Shown here: positions 11,070 through 23,484 of the stretch, piece by piece
How the letters are laid out: each line of letters begins with the position of its first letter
Position numbering within the stretch: the first letter of the stretch is position 1
Assembly: GCA_963682055.1 (NCBI GenBank)
Contig: OY821750.1
Location: 29,396,402-29,460,401 of the forward strand
Direction: 5' to 3'
Length of the DNA stretch: 64,000 nt
From: Primula veris
Lineage: Eukaryota; Streptophyta; Magnoliopsida; Ericales; Primulaceae
Program-made: the position numbers and the translations under genes
Notes under the pieces: generated by a model
What the model was told of the DNA's origin: nothing
The model's input: the letters and a program-made list of their open reading frames with translations, nothing else
The model's database searches: none

Positions 11070-12722
11070 ACAAGTGTTTTGATGCTATTGCATGTCTGTG
11101 TGTGTGTATCTATGCATGTGACAAAACATTTAGAGGCTTGTTAGTTGTTAACATCTGTATTTATGTAAAGTAGTGCAACTTGATTTTGTATAAACTGATT
11201 ATTTGTCACAATTATTAATGAACACAACCACCCTTAGACCACATTCGATCTAAACCTATGTATTTGCCTATCAGTTTAGCCGTTCTTTGCTTTGTTCACG
11301 TTTGGCAGTCCTATTTTTTATGCCAAATTTCAAACTCAAAACTTCATTTAAAAGAAAATGGTTACACCAAGCTGTTAAATGAAAGGAGTTACCGTTTTTA
11401 TAATAAAATGAAATGATGTTTTGATTGTTAGTTTACCACATCTATGAAGTCTAATTAGGAAAACCCTACTGTAATAAATGAAATAATGCACTAATTAATC
11501 CGACAACTACACCCAACTACATTTAGGAAAAGAGAAAATACCAGAAATATGTAACATGTAATGTGCAGGTGTATAAATTGGTGGGGATGACTCACTATTA
11601 CATTAATAATAATTAATCTTCAGTGTAGTGACTGATATAGTGGATAACAAAACTCCGGGTGTAACTTATTAGATTTGGTCTCGCAGTTTCGGTGAAACAG
11701 TAGACGTTCGAAAAGATAATTGGAGTAGCTTTTGGTCCCCATTTTGGTTTCCACAATATTATATTTTTGTGTTGCTGTAATTATAAAAAGCTCTAATCTG
11801 CTAAAAGAAAGAGCGCTAATTGAACAATTAAAGGTCTTAAACAGGTAAGATACACGGCTCGCCTTCTCTGATGTCATATAAGATAGAGAACTCAAGAGGG
11901 ACAATACTCGCCAAATGTGAATAAAAGCACCCGTGTTGGAATGAAATTACCGCTATTTACTCACACAAAAATGGGACCAGTATTGATGCAAGTTAGATAA
12001 CAGAAACTGGACAAAGGAATGTTGCAACAAACTAATCACCATAATCAACACTAAACAATTTAACAATCTAAACCTCGCGGGCTATGTAATAAAGAGCCGA
12101 GCTACAGCTAGAGCTTCTAGCTTTCCCATTAATACTCTTATACCATTTTCGTCATGTACAATGAAGCAGTTCAGAAGACCTCAAATCAGCAATTAGAGTT
12201 AGTATGCTACAAAGAAATAAGCCAAGGTCTAATATGTTTATTATTTATTTTTAATTAAGATTCTCACAACTCACAAGCTCCTCCTTAAATTCCAGCTCAA
12301 CTCAACACCATCATACAAATAGTAATACTAATAGTGTAACCTGGAATAGAAGTAAATAGCAGTCGTCTATCCAAATAAAATAATGTAAGATGATCGAAGA
12401 GATGAATTTATGCAATAACTTATACTTCTGCCATGTAAAGTTAACAAGCAATACAAGTTTTCACTCCTGTCATGAAATTAAAACAATGTTTTAACTTCAC
12501 AGAAGTATGTGCAGCAATTGCCCATTCTGCTATCACCCAGCAAGGTCACCTCATTCTTTACAAATAATAAATATGTATTTACACGGAAAATTAACCGTGT
12601 CCTGAAGTACTTCCAAGTGGGAAGATTTCTTAACTCTTTAGACTAATAAAATTGGCTAAACAGAAATGATTACAGTGGAAAATTACTTTTTATTCACTGC
12701 CAAAATCGTAAACAAAGAAAAT
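11070..12722. other. Intergenic DNA downstream of the PP2C gene
   Basis: Moderately AT-rich sequence without supported genes. An open minus-strand frame of 94 codons at 11620-11904 has no recognisable domain. It lies downstream of the natural kinase C-terminus found at 12723, so it is not a missing exon. The 3' untranslated region of the original full-length gene probably occupied part of this stretch. Confidence 0.45.
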
Positions 12723-13125
12723 TTACCAATCTTCAAGCCATTCTGGACTTCGAGGGGTCTCATTTTCGTGCAAACGATTTTCCAAGCGTTGGGTATTACA
12801 TGAGACAGAATCTCATTAGGAATTGGAAGCTCAAGTCTCTTAACACTTTTTTAATCAATTCTCTAACACCATATATGGGTTTTTGACAGATTCAACTCCC
12901 TTAGTTCCTAGTCTTGTGCTTTCCTCAACTTTGAGTAACTGGATAAACCATACCAAGCCATGTAAGAGTGTATAAAAAGTCTCGTTATACATGCTATGGC
13001 ATGAATTTTAGTTAAAATAGATCATTTTTAATAAAAAAAAAGGTCAAATGTTCCACATCGTGAATATGCATCTAAAGATGTTTTAACAGGAGAAAAACTG
13101 AAACCAGATAATTCAACTTGTTTCT
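12723..13125 (-). pseudogene. Decayed kinase-domain remnant of the PP2C/CNB/kinase gene
   Basis: Directly downstream of the last intact exon of the PP2C/CNB gene, minus-strand fragments match the end of the family's AGC-like kinase part. A C-lobe piece around 12877-12950 reads FIQLLKVEESTRLGTKGVE followed by SVKNP, the family's KLLEVDEN-R-G....IKKHPWF region. After a stop comes KRLELPIPNEILSHV (12780-12830), then a frame change into RLENRLHENETPRSPEWLED plus W and a stop at 12723-12725, which resembles the family's NWLEEW-type end. A weaker piece (YSRCGTFD, about 13044-13070) may be the activation segment. The APE to alpha-G region and nearly the whole N-lobe have no room to exist. At least one stop and one frame change are needed to join the pieces, so this is degenerate, not simply intron-split. 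Confidence 0.72.
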
Positions 13126-13284
13126 CATAATGAAAATACATAAGTAATGGGTATACATGTTACCGGGTAGAATAAACCAGACCCATCAACCTTATTAAGA
13201 GACATTGTTAATGAAGCGGAAAAAGTTTTAAGGGTTCTAACTAAATTTCAAAAAAAGGTTGATATGCTCAGTTATTTGAAACTT

Positions 13285-16200
13285 TTAAAAGAACAGAAGA
13301 TTGGGAAAAAAGAGAAGGTGATCTTCCAAATTGTAAGCATTGACAGACATATTATTAGATGTAACTACCACATACTTGTCATCCTCCTGTGAAATAGTCA
13401 GAGGCCCGACAACAGCGTCAAATTTTTCCTTGGTCAAAATGGATAATGCAACGTCACCAACAGCGACTGCACTAATGGATCCAATTTGCTCACCCAAGAG
13501 CATCCATTCACCAAAATAACTTCCCTCAGTTTTCTCCACAGACAACTCCTTAGATAAATAGTTGTTATCATTTGAGTCATGAGCCACAAGACTTCCAGTA
13601 TTAGGTTTGTGAATTGTTTCGGCATCAAATGTAAGTTTAACTCGTCCTTTTTGGATAATAATTAGTCCTGATAAGCCCACGCCCTGCAGACATACGAGGA
13701 GAGAAAGATAAAGAGATGATGACAACTCTGCTTGAACTTTTTCCTTGTTCTTAAAAAAATCCCCTTAGAACGTGCATTTAGTATGAATAACGAAAGTAGC
13801 TTGAGCAGGATATTTTTACGACAATCCAGCATGATCTTAAAGAAAGCTGTATATCTAATTCTGATTTAAACTCATCTCAGTAAGTCTCTTGCTTTTCACA
13901 ATAGACGGATTGGAATTTTCGACATTGTAAGCATATTTTCGCAAGTAACACTATACAAAACACCACTTAACTCATAAAAAGTGGCACATGTCAATGGTTA
14001 GGAGAAGTTTGAATAAACTGCTTCATTACAAAAAATTGAGGACTAAATCATGATGGGTTAAAGAAAGTGGACTAAATCATGCTGTGCCATAATTTCATTA
14101 AGATTATAAAGTTCCAAAATTATAACGTACCTTGTTTGCTATTGCCTGCCCATCAGAGAAAAAAACTTCAGAAAGACAATCTGAGATTTGGCTTAGCTGT
14201 AAAATTGTCAGTCTTGAGAGAAGATCAACAGAACGGAGCAACTTTAACGACGATAAATTTGAAAATTTCGACATAAGAATTCCTCGAAAGTCTTCCCTTC
14301 TTAAGGCCCAAAGAGTTACACTTGTAACAGCACGGACTGAGGCTTGCAAAGGTTTGTTATACCTGAAAAGAAACATGAAAAGTTAAAACGATTTCTACTT
14401 TGTTCAAGATTATCCATCTAGAAATGTAAGAACAGACACAACGTGTCAACAAGTAAGCATGATAACTCAAAATAGACAAAAATCACCACTACTTCACAAG
14501 TATGCTTGTTTATTATGCTTTTAGACTTCTCATGAACAATTTACTAACAAATTTAAAGTATATGTGAAAATCAAGACATCAAACATTAATAAGCATAATC
14601 AATGATAAGAAAGTTTCAAGAAATTATATTAAAAAAAATATACAAAGATCTCACATGAGAGCTAGTTCTCCAAAGGATGACAGCTTTTCGGCCGTGTATC
14701 TTTGAAGAACTCTTTGCGCCTCTCCGTCTTTTTCTTCCTGCAGTACCATTTAATAAACATCGCTGAATGAACCAATTATATATGTAACCAACATTGATAA
14801 GCTCGTAAAATGTTCAGGATCCCAAAATAAAAGAGAGACATCTAAATGAAAAGCGTCATATAGTAAAAGTAACACATACAAATAAGAAATGGCCATAACT
14901 ACAAGTAACAGCTAAACAAGACTTTTAATAACATATCCTCAGGGCTTACTGAAAAAAACCATAAATAGAAAATCAAACTATCATAGAAATTTCCCAGATG
15001 TAATTTACTGAACCTGATTATCAAATAAAAGCGAAAAGATGCATTTACAATCAGATTAAGGTCAGTTTTTTTTGGAAGCCCATTTTTTTGCCAACTACTA
15101 GTAATCTTTATCCAAATTTCACAATATACATACTATTTCTGGGAAAATTTATTACCTGGTTTGCCAAGACTTCCAATTCACCGTAACCGACAATATAAAA
15201 ACAGTCGCCTTCACTGCCCTGCAACACATGCAATCTTCACTATATGAGTTTTTTTCCTCAAGAGTATTTTGAAGGAGCAAAACGAAGAAATAAGCTACTA
15301 TCAGAGAAAAGGGGAGTAACCTGGTGTACTACAATTTCGCCAGGCTGAATGTCAAGCCTTTGCATACAGTCCACTAAAACATGACTCTGTGAATCAGTAA
15401 GTTTTCTAAATAGGAAATGATCATGCAATACTCGTTGAATGTGTGCCTGCAAGAAAGCATAAGAAGTAAATCAATGGAACTTAATAATAAGAAATAATGG
15501 ATAATAACAGGTTCGCAGAATAACATATCCCCATATTTGACTACTGTACACTCACAAAAAACTAGCAATTAATACACTCAGCATTACATTTCTCAATGAA
15601 ATCAGCACACCACAGAATTCAAAAAAAGATTATAGGTTCTTAGGCTGGGGTACTAAATAATTTTGAAAACAAAAGGTTCTATCCATCGTACACTCGCTTT
15701 ATATTATTCCTTATTTTAGTCTTCAATGTATGTTGTTTTCAATTTTAGTTCCCGATCTATGGTTGTTACCTTTGTGGTGTGATAAACATGTCGAGAAAAG
15801 CAACATTAGTCTACTAATTGCCAATATTTTAGGTTGGTATACAAAACCAAACCTCTGGTGTACACAAAACTGTACTTTCTGTTTTCATTCAGTGTGCACA
15901 AACTGTAATTTCTCCATAAATCATCCTTTGAAAAGAACAAGCATGTAAGAGAACAACATGTACCTCCTCCTCCCAAGTCTTTCGGTGGGATGGTGATGGT
16001 GGGACCCAGATTTGACCGTTATCTAATGAACTCTCAAGAACACGAGCGCGTGCTCGTGACAAATCAGTCCTAGCACGGTTCATTCTAGAACTCCAGTTCA
16101 TTGGAGAAGGTGGTTCTGAACCTGTAGCCTCTACAATTTGAGGGATAGGCGTTCTAAGTGAGCCAAGTGGACTTGCTGCTGCATCACCAGTCTGCAAGGA

Positions 16201-19200
16201 CAATATTTATTAACCAAATAAGGATCAAACTAAAGAATGAGAACACTTAGTGTAGTTAGTAAACTAGCCTATCAAATTTTACAATTTAGACACCAGTCTA
16301 CACAAAATTGAACAATTAGGATACAGTCTACACAAAAAAATTGAACAATTAGTACACCATTTAACAAAATTTAGGAGTGATTAAAAATCTTAAGCTGTGT
16401 GTTGCTGCTTTACTAATTGTTTAATTTTGCGAAGGTTGGTGCTTAGTATATCATCATAATCAAACAATTACTGCATAACTAAAGATTTTAAATTGAATTT
16501 GTAACACCGGTGTACTGAATGTTTCATTTTATATAGATTGGTGTATAAATTAAGAATTTTCAAAGCGAACAACTGTTTGGAAATGACGAGTTTTCTTACA
16601 TCAGTTAAACCATTTACATGAACCACTATGATAGTGATATCATCTGTGCGAGTTTCATATTGAAGCCAAAGTCGATATGATTCTGCAACAATTGCAGCAC
16701 AAGCATCACGTGGATCCTTAAATTTTGCAACCTGAAATTAAAAGAAACACAACTAATAGATTTCAATGATCAAACGAGAAATAATACAAGAAGCAATGTC
16801 ATTTCGCTCTCCAAAATTTCTTGGCAATGATAAAATTTATCATTTGATGTTTAGATTATTATACGGCATAATAGCGATTGATGAGATAAAAGAGTTAGAT
16901 ACTTCAATATATATGAAGAACGAGGATGAATAAAACATGGAAAATGAAAAGAAATTTGCAACTTTTTAAATTTGGCTTGTCTTCAAAATGCCATTGCTTG
17001 TGACTATCGAGTATTAACAAATATGCAGCTGAGAATAATGTAGAATCGTCATAAAGAAACTTCAAGTTATCAGCTCTCACCTCTTAAAACTCAAATAACG
17101 TTTGTCTGCATCGAGATTCACACTTTGCAATCAAATAAATGTTCCATTAGTTTACCTTTCCGTCACTCTAATTGTAATATGAATTTTAGAATCTTTTCTC
17201 TTTTCTCCATTTTGTGAATTAACAAGAACTTCCAACTTATCCTGGTAAACCATGAAGACTATGATTCCGCAGCTCATCTTATTAGTTATTACCTAGACTG
17301 ACCAACAGACTACAAGCATCTCAAAATCAATCCATTCTATTGTTTCTGTCTAATTTTCTTGATCAAAGGATGGTCCTTCCAGTTGTTTTACACCTAAGGT
17401 AAAGAGAATGACTTGAATGAGATCCCAGGCGTTCTCTGACATTAACTAAGAAGCTCTAATGGTCAAAAAATTAATTATGCTACTTGAGATAAATTTTCTA
17501 ATTCAAATTATCCTTTTATGGAAACTACTCTTTTGCTTGTTAGGCAACAACATTCTGTAACAATCCATATTACAACAATCGAACTACGTTCCAGAGAAAC
17601 TAGAAAGAGATTTTATAACCAGAAAAAATTCGGTCCAGATGTTTGGATACCTATCCAGAAATTTTTGCAACTGAATCATAGACAAAGATTCCACTACTAG
17701 AAACTTGACAATCCCCCATATGAACAAACCTTTGTTTACTTTAGAGTTTACATCCAAAAAAGGGCATGCACGTACTACTAACAAGTGAATATTTATGGGC
17801 CATCAAATTTGTTTTCACCATTTAAATACTCGCAGCGAAGAAGTAAACATAAAATACTTTCGTGGGGTAAGCTAGCAATGGACATACTGCACAGAAAATA
17901 GTCACAACCCTCCAAGCATCTCTAAAGAAAAAGCAAATCGCCAAGGTACATAACGTAATAACTCAGATTAAAACAAGGAAAAAAAACATATCAAAATCAT
18001 CTCAGAAAATAATGAGAGACATCAAACTGAAAAGGCCCAAAGCTCAAGTAAAGAAGAAGAATCAAGTAATTGATACAAAACCATATAAAACCCGGTACAA
18101 GACTAGACTTTTTACTGTTTTGTACTCCAACCTATGTGTCTATCATGTTGTTTAATTAGTAAACTGGCACCGGTACAAGACTAAGACTTTTTACTGTTTT
18201 GTACTCCAACCTATGTGTCTAACATGTTTAATTAGTACACTGGCATGTTGTTTCTTATTGCTTTTGTACACTTCCGTTATTTTAACGGAGGAAATTGATA
18301 ATAATAGTATGGGATAGTGTACAGAAGTGACAGATGAATAATAAGTTAAAATTGACAAATGTGTATAAGTTAGGTACAAGACAATAAAGACCTTTAGAAA
18401 TGGCATAAAAGAGTTGAATATAGAATACCTTACCATGTCAACCACAGTTTGGCTAGTAATAAACTCGAAAACCCCATCACTAGCAATCACAAAAAAAGGA
18501 TGATCCTTAGTAAGCTCAAAAGTAACCATTTCAGGATTTGCAACAACACCAATACTCTCAGCTAGAGAATCACCTATACTTCTCGTAAAAGCAGTACCGG
18601 GATACATACCATTTTCGACCCAAACCCTGGGTGGATCACCATCATCATCATCTTCATTACCCCAGTATTGAATGTCCGGGTTTTTAAGCCCTTCAATTTG
18701 GTCCAAAGTTAACACTCTTGCGCCACAAAGCTTAACTCTTTCGAGCTCATCGACCCGGAAAGGCGTATGGTCAATCGACAAGTCCACCGAGACAAGGTCT
18801 TTCCCTCTCTTCTCGGCTATAACCGCCCTCGAATCACCCGAATTTGCAACATATAAAGTTTTCCCTCGTAACAATATGGTAATCGCAGTTGTTCCACTCA
18901 TACTATCGTCTATATTATTATCAGCGTGTAATTGTAAATTTGTCGTCAGAAAAGCCGAATTACAAGCCTCAGCGGCATCGATGTGGAATTTACTACTTCT
19001 TAGCAAATTTTCACAGACTTTTTGTTTTACGAATTGTGAGCACTCGGCACCAAATTCACCATGCCCGTCAAATACCCCAAAGAAATGGTCATTTGGATTT
19101 GTTCCAAAAGGGCTATGAATACAAAAACTATCTTGATTGGCTTTATCGAGGGCATCGGGGTAATATCCTCTCTGAGATAAAAATGAATAGCGTAATTCAT

Positions 19201-19459
19201 AGTCCCCTGAGGGAATTCTAACCTTTCTAGACCCTTCCGGAGGTAAAAACTGAGACGAAACCCTAGAAAGCCTACTAATACCCACTTCAGTATCCCCAAT
19301 TCCGCCAAGATAGCTTATGTGGTCTCCATTTTCTCCATCTGAACTATCTGGAGAAAAGACCGTGATTTCAGTAGCTTTTTTATTTTGGTTTTGTTTCAAT
19401 TTTTGTTCTTTAGGGGAAGAAGCTTCGCCAACACATGCCCTCGAGTATACGCAACCCAT
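13285..19459 (-). CDS. Protein phosphatase 2C with two cyclic-nucleotide-binding domains (kinase part lost)
   Basis: Ortholog-like to Arabidopsis At2g20050 (PP2C + two CNB + kinase). Traceable exons, all in phase: 19459-18434, 16731-16600, 16191-15964, 15446-15321, 15218-15156, 14737-14655, 14362-14131, 13683-13376. The start at 19459 gives MGCVYS, a likely N-myristoylation and palmitoylation end; an upstream in-frame GTG is not a start. Residues about 70-385 form the Mg/Mn-dependent phosphatase: DALDKANQDSF, VFDGHGEFG, SGTTAI, GDSRAV, ASDGVFEF and TDDITIIVV in exon 2. CNB1 lies about residues 463-590 (SSFGELALM, PLQASVRAV) and CNB2 about 610-735 (SYFGEWMLLG, SISAVAV). Both lack the arginine usual at the phosphate-binding cassette, so nucleotide binding is doubtful. 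After exon 8 the donor CAA|GTATGT is intact, but only kinase debris follows. Reading through exon 8 reaches a stop at 13285 and gives about 762 residues. Confidence 0.88.
16240..16575. repeat. Hairpin-like repetitive insertion in PP2C intron 2
   Basis: Near-repeats of ACACAAAATTGAACAATTAG-like words sit at the left. Inverse-looking words (TACTAATTGTTTAATTTTG, GATTGGTGTATAAATTAAG) lie to the right, suggesting a small foldback insertion in the intron between the exons ending at 16600 and starting at 16191. Ends and target duplication could not be defined. Confidence 0.35.
18094..18248. repeat. Tandem duplication, 78-bp unit, two copies, in PP2C intron 1
   Basis: GGTACAAGACTA, ACTTTTTACTGTTTTG and ACTCCAACCTATGTGTCT occur in the same order from 18094 and again from 18172. 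Only a few differences and one small gap separate the copies. The unit is within the first coding intron (18433-16732) and has no coding content. Confidence 0.88.
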
Positions 19460-19655
19460 CACAAGAGTTGGCAGGCAGATGTAAACCCAAATTCAAATAT
19501 CGGAAAAAGAGTCATGAGATTTCACAATAAGAGGGTGAACTAGGGAACAAAAAATAATTCCGAAAAACAAAAGAAGCGACCGCAATCTTTGAGATCAACT
19601 GGCAAAAGCTACTGAGATTGAGGTATAATCACTTCTAGTTTGCAATCACCCCGAT
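19460..19655 (-). other. 5' untranslated exon segment of the PP2C gene
   Basis: Upstream of the ATG, the minus strand has TTTCTTATTTGTTTCAG ending at 19656, a strong polypyrimidine-AG acceptor. Leader exon DNA would then run from 19655 to the ATG. There is no good TATA element close by, which supports an intron in the leader with the true start farther right. Confidence 0.5.
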
Positions 19656-22400
19656 CTGAAACAAATAAGAAAAATTCATCAGATTCCACTAAAATCACAC
19701 TAACTTTGTAAAAAATACTGAGCAACTGGAAAAAAAATGAAAACCTACAGAATTAAGACTCAGTTCATCAGACTCGACAAAATCTTATCTGCTTTTTACC
19801 CACAAAAGGCAAATGAGAACCTCAAAAACTTAAACTCAAACTTGCAATTCGCATTATCGAATATATGGTCTTTTTGGTGCAACTTTAGGTCCGTTATGTT
19901 TTAAACTTCGTGCTGTATTTTGCTGGATGAGTTAAAAGGAAAAGCTAACCAGCAGAGCTTTTTGGTTTGAAAATTTTGTAAGATTTGAGGGAGCTGAAAC
20001 CCCAGCTATTTTCTCAACCCCCAAAAAAGTCAGCTTATATGCGAAATTCTGCAGTGAAAAAGCCATGGTGATTACAAACACAATTGTAGACAAGACAAGC
20101 CACAAAACACAGATAGCGAGTACAAACAGAATTAATACTCCAACACCTAATATGTTTAAGACCCAATAGGGTACTAAAAACTCCCAGCATACCACAAAAC
20201 ACACAGTTTCATTTTAGAGTACTGAATACAAGGACTTCAAACACATCCGCGTACAAACTATCTATTTACAGAATTTCAGTTTCCAATATCAACGATGAGA
20301 AATACAAACCAAGAAACCAGACATTAAATAATAAATACAAAAACACTGAAATATAACTTACCAATTTTAAACACCATACAGCCAGCACAAACAAACACAA
20401 TTGGATACTTCTATTACATCTGTTGAATACCCAATAAACAGACTAGTACAAAATCAAGGGCTACTAACAAAACCCAAGCATTGCACTCATCAGATTATCA
20501 GATTGAAACTATCAATTTAATACCATGAAGTCTGATAGAAAATAAATACAAGCCTAACGAAACACCCAAGATTTCAAAGGTAATGCATATAATTTCTTAC
20601 CTGTTCAATAGCAAGCTACGAAAAAAAAGGAATCTCGTAGAAAGAAACACAGGATTTCATTTCAGAATATCGAAGATAGTAAATATACACTACCAGATCA
20701 AATACCCACAAATTGAACAAGATACTAGAGATCAGAGGCAACCCATAAAAACATAGAAATTCATTTCACAAAATCGAAAAGTCAAAACACGCATTACTAA
20801 ATTGCATATCCACAAATTAATCAAGCAACTAAAAATCAAAGCCAACTCATAAAAACATAAATAAATAAAATATAAAAAAGTAGAAGATAGTGAGTACACA
20901 CTACCAAATTATTTACCCACAAATTAAACAAGCTACTAAAAATTAACTGTCAATAAAAGAATATATTATAATTATAGGAAGCTACTCAAAAACCAAGCAG
21001 ATAGTGACTATAAAGTGCCAACATAACCAAAAATTAAACAAGCTACAAAAAATCACATATCCAAGAATTAAACAAGCTACAAAAACTAAATGCAACTCAC
21101 AAAAACACAGAATATCAAAGATAATGAGAATACACACTACAAAATCACATATCCAAAAAATTAAAAAACCAAAGGCAACTAAAAGTTGCCAAATCATATC
21201 CACAAATGAAATAAGCAACTAAAAATCAAAGGGAACCTAAAAACATAATCTTTCTTTAGAATACACACTACCATATCAAATATCCACAAAATTAATTAAA
21301 AAAAAACAGGTAATCTATAGAAACATAATCTTTCTTTAGCATGCACACTACTAAATTAACACACCCAAAACAAGCTACTAAAAATCAAAGACAACCTATA
21401 AAAAAACAACATTTCTTTTATATACATGCTACCAAATTAACACACTCAAAACAAGTTACTAAAAATCAAAGGCAGCCCATAAAAACCCATAAGTTCATTT
21501 TTAAATATTAAATAAAGTGAGAATACACACTACCAAATCACATATCCACAAATTAAAAAACCAAAGGCAAGTAAAAGTCACCAAAACATATCCACAAATG
21601 AAATAAGCAACCCATAAAAACATAAGCTTTCTTTAGAATACACACTGCCATATCAAATATCCACAAAATTAATTTTTTAAAAAAAAGGTAACCTATAAAA
21701 ACATAATCTTTCTTTAGTATACACACTAGTAAATTAACACACACAAAACAAGCTACTAAAAATTAAAAGCAACTTATTAAAATATAAACTTTCTCTATAA
21801 TAAATACTACCAAATTAACACACTCAAAACAAGCTACTAAAAATCAAAGGCAACCTATAAAAACATAATCTTTCTTTCGTATACACAATACCAAATTAAC
21901 ACACCCAAAACAAGCTACTAAAAATCAAAAATAACCCATAAAACCCCACAATACCATTTTTAAATATCGAAGATAGTGAGAATACACACTACCACATCAT
22001 ATACCCATATGCTCATAAATTTTAATGTGAAAAGGATTTTAAATAAAATCCGCAAAATCCTAGTTGTTTTTTGCTTTTTAAGCTTTTATTATTCAAAAAG
22101 CTAAGGAAAAATGTTGTTGCCAAACATGCACTATAAAAACATAATATTTTCTTTAGTATACACATAACCAAATTAACACACCTAAAACAAGCTACTAAAA
22201 CTCAAAGTTAACACATAAAAACTCATAATATTAAAGATAGTGAGACTACACACTACCAAATCACATACCCATTTGCCTAAAAATTAAAAAAAAAACATAT
22301 AAATAAAAAGAGAGAGTCCAGTTAATTAAAAACATGCTTATATATAAATATATATACATAGATACATAAACACATGATAATATAATCTATTGGTACCTAC
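19656..22400 (-). other. Putative 5' leader intron of the PP2C gene, repeat-filled
   Basis: The region between the acceptor at 19656 and the TATA-rich block near 22440-22510 has no coding-like ORF. Candidate donors on the minus strand are CAG|GTAAGAAATT near 20602 and TAG|GTACC near 22395. One or two leader introns are therefore possible. The right half consists of a diverged tandem array. Only cDNA can settle the intron limits. Confidence 0.4.
20690..22275. repeat. Diverged minisatellite array, ~80-85-bp units
   Basis: The words ACAAGCTACTAAAAATCAAA, CCTATAAAAACATAATC and TACACACTACCAAAT recur many times, for example near 21371, 21452, 21741, 21826 and 21907, at spacings of about 81-85 bp. 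Longer variant units add TATCGAAGATAGTGAGAA-like words. At least fifteen partial or full units seem present. Divergence is substantial, so the array is old or evolving fast. It lies within the presumed leader intron of the PP2C gene. Confidence 0.8.
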
Positions 22401-22440
22401 TTAGTAGCGGAGAAAGTGAAAGAGAGCGTTGTAAACGCCA

Positions 22441-22519
22441 ATGATATATATAATATATATATTATATTTATATATATAATATATTTATATTATATTTATA
22501 TATATAGAGAGAGAGAGCA
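22441..22519 (-). promoter_or_regulatory. TATA-rich block and GA/CT run, candidate core promoter of the PP2C gene
   Basis: On the minus strand a CT run is followed by about 65 bases made almost wholly of TATA and AATA words. After it comes a less AT-rich CATTGGCGTTTACAACG and a CT-rich leader-like stretch. This is a plausible plant core promoter feeding a short leader exon, but it could also be only a microsatellite. Confidence 0.35.
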
Positions 22520-22870
22520 TGTGCGGAGGGACAGCGTCACAGCTTTTTCTTAGGGATTTATTTTATTTATTTGGTTTTTCCACCATTAAAATGTCTAATA
22601 AAATCCAAAATATTTACTAGTTTAAAAAGGTTCAATAATAAATCCTAAAATGCTATCCCTATATAATATATAAATTAATGTTATGGTATTCGTGGGTGTG
22701 AGTGACGATCCACCATATTTTTCTAGTTTGTATTTGGATTTACATTTAATAAAACTTATGCTAAGAGTTTGAGTTTGAGATAAACGGCTAACAAACTGCA
22801 CCGCTAGTACTCTTTGAATATAAAATCATAACCTTTTAAAGACATATTTAGCCGAACATGCAGTCATCAC
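22520..22870. other. Intergenic DNA
   Basis: About 350 bases of AT-rich DNA between the presumed PP2C promoter and a retroelement remnant. No ORF or repeat was recognised. Confidence 0.5.
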
Positions 22871-22878
22871 ATTTATGT

Positions 22879-23484
22879 TCATAACTTAGATTCAGTAGCT
22901 AAAAACTCAAATGTATCAAATGCAAAATGTATGAAATTGTGCTGATTGTCTTGACATGTATTCTCATGTTTCTCTACCTTAGCTGCCGCTGTAGTAGTAG
23001 ATGTATGACTCATGGTAAATTCTTCAATACCAAACCCCACCAAGGGCGAAACGCCGGTCAGATCACCACACGCATGTTTTCCACCACTGCAGCTGTAAAC
23101 AAGAACGTCTGCTGGCATAAGGGTAGATCTGTCCTCAGATGGATCCTTAAGAAATTTCACATGTGTCTCATTTCTAGCTGAAATTATTGCTCTTCAAATG
23201 ATGTCATACAATGCATCTCTAATCAAGTTGTGGCGGTATTTGAACCCCGAAAGATTCCTACAACGGATTGCATGATCACCAAATGAGTCAAGACGAACTC
23301 TATGACAAGTCGGACACATTTCCCCTTCCCGGTATAGATGAATCAAAAGTCGATACTTGATAATAACTCGGCATTCTGTATGGGACATGCGCTGAGTCAA
23401 ACCCTCTATATGGGTGGCAAGTAAGAAATCTTGAGCACGTGGGGCACGAAGACACCCAAGCACGGCAAGATCCCTAGGCCCCAA
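22879..23484 (-). pseudogene. Retroelement ORF tail: zinc-knuckle-like and endonuclease-like segment
   Basis: The minus-strand frame from 23484 to 23194 meets a TGA, and the same frame continues open to 22879, so a single in-frame nonsense codon splits one ORF of about 200 residues. It holds CPTCHRVRLDSFGDHAIRC (C-x2-C-x10-H-x3-C), then FKYRHNLIRDAL, then PADVLV, GGKHACGDLTGVSPLVG and, near the end, FAFDTFEFLA. The block matches a tail widely seen in plant proteins labelled putative reverse transcriptase or auxilin-like. The Cys-His knuckle followed by an acidic P-x-D...D pattern recalls the restriction-like endonuclease region of R2-type non-LTR elements; that link is inference. The upstream reverse transcriptase is missing. 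Confidence 0.65.

Noticed and set aside
11620..11904. 94-codon minus-strand frame as a possible kinase exon of the PP2C gene
   Set aside because: It lies downstream of the recognisable family C-terminus at 12723 and shows no kinase motif.
18191..18433. Continuation of the PP2C frame beyond VVDM to a stop near 18191
   Set aside because: A clear GTAAGG donor follows ATG at 18434, and the conserved next residues are found in the exon at 16731. The extension is intron.
20690..22275. CRISPR-like array from regularly spaced repeats
   Set aside because: The units are contiguous diverged minisatellite copies without unique spacers, in a plant nuclear genome.
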